From Bin87 sp965203855 (lineage in GTDB: Bacteria; Chloroflexota; Dehalococcoidia; Lucifugimonadales; UBA3495): a stretch of DNA of 64,000 nucleotides. A model generated the notes under the pieces. The model saw only the letters and a list, made by a program, of their open reading frames with translations, was not told the origin of the DNA and did no database searches. Made by a program: the position numbers and the translations under genes. Of the stretch, positions 59,632 through 64,000 are shown piece by piece; the first letter of the stretch is position 1; each line of letters starts with the position of its first letter. Where the stretch lies: positions 1 to 64,000 of the forward strand of contig CBDBDN010000001.1 in the NCBI GenBank assembly GCA_965203855.1, read 5' to 3'.

Positions 59632-59654
59632 ATTCTTACCTGGCAACCATTAAT

Positions 59655-59735
59655 ATCGTTATTACCGTCATTCAATATTACCGTCATTCGTTATTACCGT
59701 CATTCCGGCGCAAGCCGGAATCCACTGGCGGTTTT
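59655..59735. repeat. Short repeat units and a palindrome
   Basis: Three ATTACCGTCATTC-type units precede one palindrome ATTCCGGCGCAAGCCGGAAT (59702-59721) between two paralogous membrane-protein genes. The core of the full element is missing, so only the left arm is present. Confidence 0.75.
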
Positions 59736-59746
59736 GCGCCGTTCCG

Positions 59747-61738
59747 CTACTGCGGTTCCGCCGCGAATTCGCCTTCCCAAAGCCGGCCGGCATCGGTATA
59801 TTGGCCGGTGCGTATTATCGTGAACTCCCAATCCGGCAGCGGCACGCTGATTAGACAGCCGGCGTCGGTTTTCAACCCGAAACGGTCAAAGGCGAAGTCC
59901 CGGTTGGCAAACCCGTATCCCCTCCGCTCAACCGGCAGGTCTTTGCGGTCGGCGGCTGTGATATGCAGATAAAACGGCGCCGCCGTATCCGCCGCTTCGC
60001 ACGGCTCTTTAACATACAGCAGTCGGTCATCGTCCCGGTACACATCATAAACGGCGGAAATTGCCGGCGTTCCAATGTCTCTGACGGCTGTGTTAATGTC
60101 CCGCGCAATACTGTCCGGGCTGACATAGAACAGCGCGCCGTCGTGGTCCTCAAACAGAAGCTGCGGGTAAGGCAGCGCTGCCTCAAGCTCGTTTCTGTCG
60201 TAATCGCGCTGGCGCGATTCCACATCCTCAAACCAAACTGCATAGACGCCCTTGGCGGCAGCCCGGTTCTGATAAACCTGGTACAAGTCATTCCGATTGA
60301 CCGGCAGCAGCAGCGCTGGAATGCCGGCGTGAAAGTAGGTGATGTGTTCGTTGTTGCTGTACAGCCGGCCGTAATCAAGGCCGGCCAGATGCTGCCGGAT
60401 GTATTGGGCCAGGTCCGAGTTGGCCCACCGCGCATTGGAATATTCGTCCGTCCCGTCATTGATTGACCGGTTTATATGCGCCGCGGTTGCGGCGAGCGGG
60501 TAGGCCAGCCAGAGAAACAGGATGACCAGCGGCGCCAGACGCAGCGCAGTTTTGGCCCGTTCCGTCCGCAGCGCCGCCCATCGCGTCCCCCGATTAGTTG
60601 ACCCGGCAAACGGAGCGGCCAGGCTGGCATTTCGCCGCATCCACCACGCCGCCAACGCCGCTGCGGTAAGCAGCAGCGGCGCATACGTCGGGGACATATA
60701 GCGGTTGTCCAACCAGCTGAGCTGGGTTACGCTGGCAATAGTTACCAGGAACGCAATGTAAATCAGCGTGAAAACGCCCGGAACCAGCAAATCCGCGCCT
60801 AACCGGCCCTGCTCCCGCCGATCCCGAACCGCCAGGATGATTGCCGCGACCGCGAGCGCCGACACCGGCAGGGCCAGCAGCGCAGCAACGAACACATTAT
60901 CGTCCGACCAGGAACCGGGCAGCAGCCATGACGCCAAAGTCTCTGCGATATGTTCCAAGTTTTTCGGCAATGTACTTGGCAGCGCCAGCCGGCCCGAAAA
61001 AGCTCCGGCAACTATCCGATTGCCCAGCATTACGGCGGCCAGGGGCGCAATAGCAATCAGCGCATACAGCGTCGCATTTTTCGCCCGCTCCATAATGTGG
61101 CCGGAGTTCAACAGCAGCAGCAGCGCCACCGTAATAACGATGGCAACGCCGTTATAGCGAGTCAAGCAGGCCAAGGCGGTAAAGACCGCCGCCCCGACCA
61201 GCGCGCCGCGCTTGCCGCCGTCCAGAAACCGCTCGGCTTGTATCAATGCCAGAGCGACCAGCAAAATGAACAACGCTTCTGACAGCGCCCGGTACGCCTG
61301 CTCGCTTAGCGGCACCGAGAGCATCACGGCCAGGGCGCCCCACAGCGCCAGCGGCGTGGAACCGCTGCGGCGGCGCAGCCACCATCCAACGACGCCAACC
61401 AATGCCCCGAATGCGCCGGCATTCAGCAGGCTGGCCGCCGGCGCCGCATCCAGGCCCAGAAAGCCGGGCAGCCCAATCAGAAAGGGGAACAAGGGCGGCC
61501 AGAGAATGGTTACCGGCCACCCGCCAACCGTAACCAGGCCGTTGCCGGCGGCCAGATTGCGCGCCGCCGACAGATAGGCCAGCGTGTCTGCGCCCAGCCC
61601 TACGCCATAGTTGACTTGGCGGAGCAGTATAAGCAGCGCCGACAGTATGCTGAGGGCAATCAGCAGCAGCAGAAACCGGTCGCCGGCCCGCATCTTGGCT
61701 ATATGCCAGGCGGATAGGGGAAGTTTTGCTGCGCCCAT
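59747..61738 (-). CDS. GT-C type membrane glycosyltransferase-like protein, second paralogue
   Basis: A 663-aa paralogue. VNYGVGLGADTLAYLSAARN near residue 38 carries the GT-C Asp, and about 11-12 hydrophobic helices cover residues 18-400. A soluble part with LDYGRLYSNNEHITYF (about 460) and one C-terminal domain (about 565-660) with YVKEPCEAADTAAPFYLH, LPDWEFTIIRTGQYTDAGRL and a final WEGEF follow. The ATG at 61738 shares a base with the previous gene's TAA (TAATG) and has GGGAG before it, so it is translationally coupled. The donor and acceptor are unknown. Confidence 0.75.
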   Translation of the reverse strand: MGAAKLPLSAWHIAKMRAGDRFLLLLIALSILSALLILLRQVNYGVGLGADTLAYLSAARNLAAGNGLVTVGGWPVTILWPPLFPFLIGLPGFLGLDAAPAASLLNAGAFGALVGVVGWWLRRRSGSTPLALWGALAVMLSVPLSEQAYRALSEALFILLVALALIQAERFLDGGKRGALVGAAVFTALACLTRYNGVAIVITVALLLLLNSGHIMERAKNATLYALIAIAPLAAVMLGNRIVAGAFSGRLALPSTLPKNLEHIAETLASWLLPGSWSDDNVFVAALLALPVSALAVAAIILAVRDRREQGRLGADLLVPGVFTLIYIAFLVTIASVTQLSWLDNRYMSPTYAPLLLTAAALAAWWMRRNASLAAPFAGSTNRGTRWAALRTERAKTALRLAPLVILFLWLAYPLAATAAHINRSINDGTDEYSNARWANSDLAQYIRQHLAGLDYGRLYSNNEHITYFHAGIPALLLPVNRNDLYQVYQNRAAAKGVYAVWFEDVESRQRDYDRNELEAALPYPQLLFEDHDGALFYVSPDSIARDINTAVRDIGTPAISAVYDVYRDDDRLLYVKEPCEAADTAAPFYLHITAADRKDLPVERRGYGFANRDFAFDRFGLKTDAGCLISVPLPDWEFTIIRTGQYTDAGRLWEGEFAAEPQ

Positions 61739-63708
61739 TATCGCGCTCCCGCCCGAAACTCGCTTTCCCACAGCCGGCCCGAATCGGTGTACTGCCCGGT
61801 GCGTATGACGGTGTAATCCCATTCCGGCAACGGGACGCTGACCAGGCAGGTATCATCAACGCTCAACCCGAAATGGTCAAAAGCGAAGTCCCGGTTGTCA
61901 TACCCGTGTTCCCGACGGTCGCGAGGCAAATCATCAATGCGGGCCGGCACGATATGCAGATAGAAAAGCGCCGCCGTATCCGCCGCCGCGCACGGCTCTT
62001 TAATATACAGCAGCCGATTGCTGCCCAGATATACATCGTACACCGCGGACGCCGCCGGCGCGCCGATTTCGCTAACGGCCGCGTCAAAGTTGCGCCGGAT
62101 GCTTTCGGGGCTTACATAGAACAGAGCGCCGTAGCTGCTCTCAAACAAAACCTGTACAGCGGGCAAAGACTCTACCAGCTCATCCCGGTCGTAGCCGCGT
62201 CGGTATGATGGAGCAAATTGCTCATCTACAAACCAGGCCACATAAATGCCGTCGGCGGCCGCCCGGTTCTGGTAAATCCGATACAATTCGCGGCGGTCAT
62301 AGGGCAGCAGTATCGCCGGGATGTCGGCGTAAAAGTACGGCAGCTGTTCGTTGTTGCTGTACAGATTGCCATAGTCAAGCCCGGCGAGATTTTGTTTCAT
62401 ATAACCGAGCAGGTCAGAATCGACCCACCGCGCGTAGGAATACCGGCCGGTGCCCTGATTAATGGCCCGGTAAGTATCCGCTGCGTTGACTGCCACCGGA
62501 TAGGCCAGCCACAGGAAAAGCCCCAGCATGGGCGCCAGCCGCAGCGCCGTTGACATCCGCAGCGTACCGAGTCGTTTTCCGCGTCCAGCCCGCCCGGAGT
62601 CGACCGACGCCGGGGCCGCGGGGTTGCGCCGGAGCCACCAGGATGCCACGGCGGCCACGGTAAAAATCAGCGGCACATACGCTGGGGACAGCAGCCGATT
62701 GTCCGGCTTTGCCAATAAGGTTACGCTGCCGGAAATTACCAGCAGCGCGATGTAGATTAGAGTAAAGGCTGCCGGAACCGTCAGGACGCCGCTTAACCGG
62801 CCGTGTTTCCGATAATACCGCGCCGCCAAAATGCCCCCGCCGGCTACCGGCGCCAGTACCAGCAAGGCCGGCAGCGCCGCAATGAATATGTTCCAATCCG
62901 ACCAAGCGCCGGGCAGCAGCCATGATGCCAGAACCTCCGTAGTAGCGGAGATATTTTTGACCAATGTTCTCGCCGCCGGCGGCCGGTTGCCGGTCAAAAA
63001 TCCGGTAAGCAGCAGATTTCTAACCATCCAGGCGGCCAGCGCAACGACGGGAATTGCCGCATATAAAGCGATATTCTTCGCCTTTTCGGTGATGCGGTCG
63101 CTGTTCACCAGCAGCAGCAATACTATGGTGATTATGATCGCAATGCCGATATAACGGGTCAGGCAGGCCAGGGCCGTAAATGCCGCCGCCCAGAGCAGCG
63201 CGGCGCGCCGGCCGTCGTCCAGAAACCTTTCGGCTTGCACCAATGCCAGCGTAGTGAACAGCAGAAACACCGGCTCCGACACGGCTTGATAGCCCTGCTG
63301 ATTGATGGGAACTGACAGCATAACCGCCAGGGTTCCCCACAGCGCCGGCAGCGTTGCTCCACAGCTGCGCCGCAGCCGCCAGCCCGCAACGAAAACCAGC
63401 GCCCCAATGGCAGCGGCGTTCACCAGGCTGGCCGCCGGCAGCGCATCAAGCCCCAAAAATCCGGGAACTGCCGCCAGCACGGGGAACAGCGGCGCCCAAA
63501 TCGCCAACGGCCAGCCGCTGGCCGTAACCAATCCGTTGCCGGCGGCCAGGTTCCGCGCCGCCGCAAGGTAGCCAATCGAATCCGGCTCCAGCCCAATCCC
63601 GTAGTTAATTTGACGGAGCAGCAGCAGCAGCGCCGCCAGTATCGCCAAAGCAATCAGCAGCAGCAGAAACGTGCCGCCGCCATTCGTATCTGCTCCATTT
63701 CCCGCCAT
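61738..63708 (-). CDS. GT-C type membrane glycosyltransferase-like protein, third paralogue
   Basis: A 656-aa paralogue, first of the three to be transcribed. INYGIGLEPDSIGYLAAARN carries the acidic residue. Hydrophobic helices follow to about residue 400, then AGLDYGNLYSNNEQLPYF and one C-terminal domain (YIKEPCAAADTAALFYLH, LPEWDYTVIRTGQYTDSGRL, ending WESEF-RAGAR). The frame is open to 63957 through the previous gene, but ATG 63708 (MAGNGADTNGGGTF) begins the membrane domain; another ATG at 63753 would overlap the M20 gene. No clear Shine-Dalgarno. The three genes look like one operon. Confidence 0.75.
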   Translation of the reverse strand: MAGNGADTNGGGTFLLLLIALAILAALLLLLRQINYGIGLEPDSIGYLAAARNLAAGNGLVTASGWPLAIWAPLFPVLAAVPGFLGLDALPAASLVNAAAIGALVFVAGWRLRRSCGATLPALWGTLAVMLSVPINQQGYQAVSEPVFLLFTTLALVQAERFLDDGRRAALLWAAAFTALACLTRYIGIAIIITIVLLLLVNSDRITEKAKNIALYAAIPVVALAAWMVRNLLLTGFLTGNRPPAARTLVKNISATTEVLASWLLPGAWSDWNIFIAALPALLVLAPVAGGGILAARYYRKHGRLSGVLTVPAAFTLIYIALLVISGSVTLLAKPDNRLLSPAYVPLIFTVAAVASWWLRRNPAAPASVDSGRAGRGKRLGTLRMSTALRLAPMLGLFLWLAYPVAVNAADTYRAINQGTGRYSYARWVDSDLLGYMKQNLAGLDYGNLYSNNEQLPYFYADIPAILLPYDRRELYRIYQNRAAADGIYVAWFVDEQFAPSYRRGYDRDELVESLPAVQVLFESSYGALFYVSPESIRRNFDAAVSEIGAPAASAVYDVYLGSNRLLYIKEPCAAADTAALFYLHIVPARIDDLPRDRREHGYDNRDFAFDHFGLSVDDTCLVSVPLPEWDYTVIRTGQYTDSGRLWESEFRAGAR

Positions 63709-63742
63709 GACAAGATTGGACTGCTGGCCGGACAGATGGCCG

Positions 63743-64000
63743 CTATCTGGCATCGGCCAGCAGCAGGGCGTTGAGCAGAACCTGCGCTCCGTTGGCGCAG
63801 TCCTCCGGGGCCGTGTACTCCGCCGGGGCGTGGCTGATGCCGCCCACGCTGGGGACGAACAGCATCGCCGCCGGCGTGATGGCGGCAATGGCCTGGGCAT
63901 CGTGGCCGGCGCCGCTGGGCAGGCTGATGTGCGCCAGGCCGGCCATATCGGCCGCATCCGCCGCCAGTTGCTGCATACCGCCGGATACCGGCACCGACGG
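63743..64000 (-). CDS. M20-family amidohydrolase (carbamoylase/allantoate type), 3' end only
   Basis: Cut by the right edge of the window; only the last 85 residues are visible. LPSGAGHDAQAIAAITPAAMLFVPSVGGISHAPAEY (as SGAGHDAQAIA, MLFVPSVGGISHAPAEY) is the C-terminal signature of N-carbamoyl-L-amino-acid hydrolases and allantoate amidohydrolases, with a metal-binding His in GHDA and a substrate His in GISHAP. The stop is 34 bases before the third membrane protein gene. Whether it is functionally related to that operon cannot be told. Confidence 0.85.
   Translation of the reverse strand, partial: PSVPVSGGMQQLAADAADMAGLAHISLPSGAGHDAQAIAAITPAAMLFVPSVGGISHAPAEYTAPEDCANGAQVLLNALLLADAR

Overview
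The window is a GC-rich bacterial chromosome segment, densely packed and with mixed gene orientation. The best guess at the host is Chloroflexota, perhaps a SAR202/Dehalococcoidia-like lineage. The evidence is a lipoprotein (20196-21383) with the long V/E/K-rich spacer after the lipobox that is common in that phylum, a HAS-barrel/HerA pair, DUF2851, PAC2 and DUF35-thiolase genes, and frequent short palindromic repeats. This is inference from gene content; there is no rRNA and only one tRNA (Ala-TGC, 25255-25326).

Layout. 1-5438: a small unknown gene, a protoglobin-dehydroquinase-like pair, PAC2 protein, fluoride channel crcB, an anchored nuclease and a DUF4058 protein. 5439-11446: trehalose synthesis (otsA, otsB), a HAD hydrolase, a DsbA/FrnE-family oxidoreductase with an in-frame TGA exactly where the first active-site Cys belongs (probable selenoprotein), a secreted protein split by a C12 tract, and an AI-2E-type permease. 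11566-18515: a cobalamin-binding radical-SAM-like protein without cluster cysteines, two tiny membrane proteins, DUF1800, a type II restriction-modification locus with a damaged methylase, and an NHL protein. 18548-24974: CMD and RraA-like enzymes and a glycine-betaine ABC transporter (proX on its own promoter, proVW plus an extra membrane protein). 25255-29614: tRNA, DUF2306, transglutaminase-like protein, alpha/beta hydrolase, ferritin, DinB and DUF4377 lipoprotein.

29625-36798 is a complete SUF iron-sulfur operon on the minus strand, sufB-sufC-[two PaREP1/HEPN-like genes]-sufD-sufS-sufU-sufU2, behind a near-consensus promoter. The PaREP1-like genes are embedded in it, and one overlaps sufC by ATGA. 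37088-42319: HAS-barrel/HerA, panC, a GmrSD-type (DUF262/DUF1524) defence protein and an orphan CopG-type antitoxin. 42356-49427: etfBA, aldo/keto reductase, an orphan DNA methylase with a decayed small-gene cassette, DUF1802 and DUF1232. 49393-53502: hemW, a nearly identical tandem pair of PaREP1-like genes, and a DUF35-thiolase pair. 53608-54254 is a cluster of five palindromic elements. 54264-64000: DUF2851, TenA, CoxG, three paralogous GT-C membrane proteins sharing a C-terminal domain, and the end of an M20 hydrolase.

The strongest leads are the UPWC selenoprotein candidate with a plausible downstream hairpin (8896-9546), the C12-plus-hairpin frameshift site (9961-9992), the PaREP1-like genes inside the suf operon, and the GT-C triplet with its duplicated C-terminal domain.
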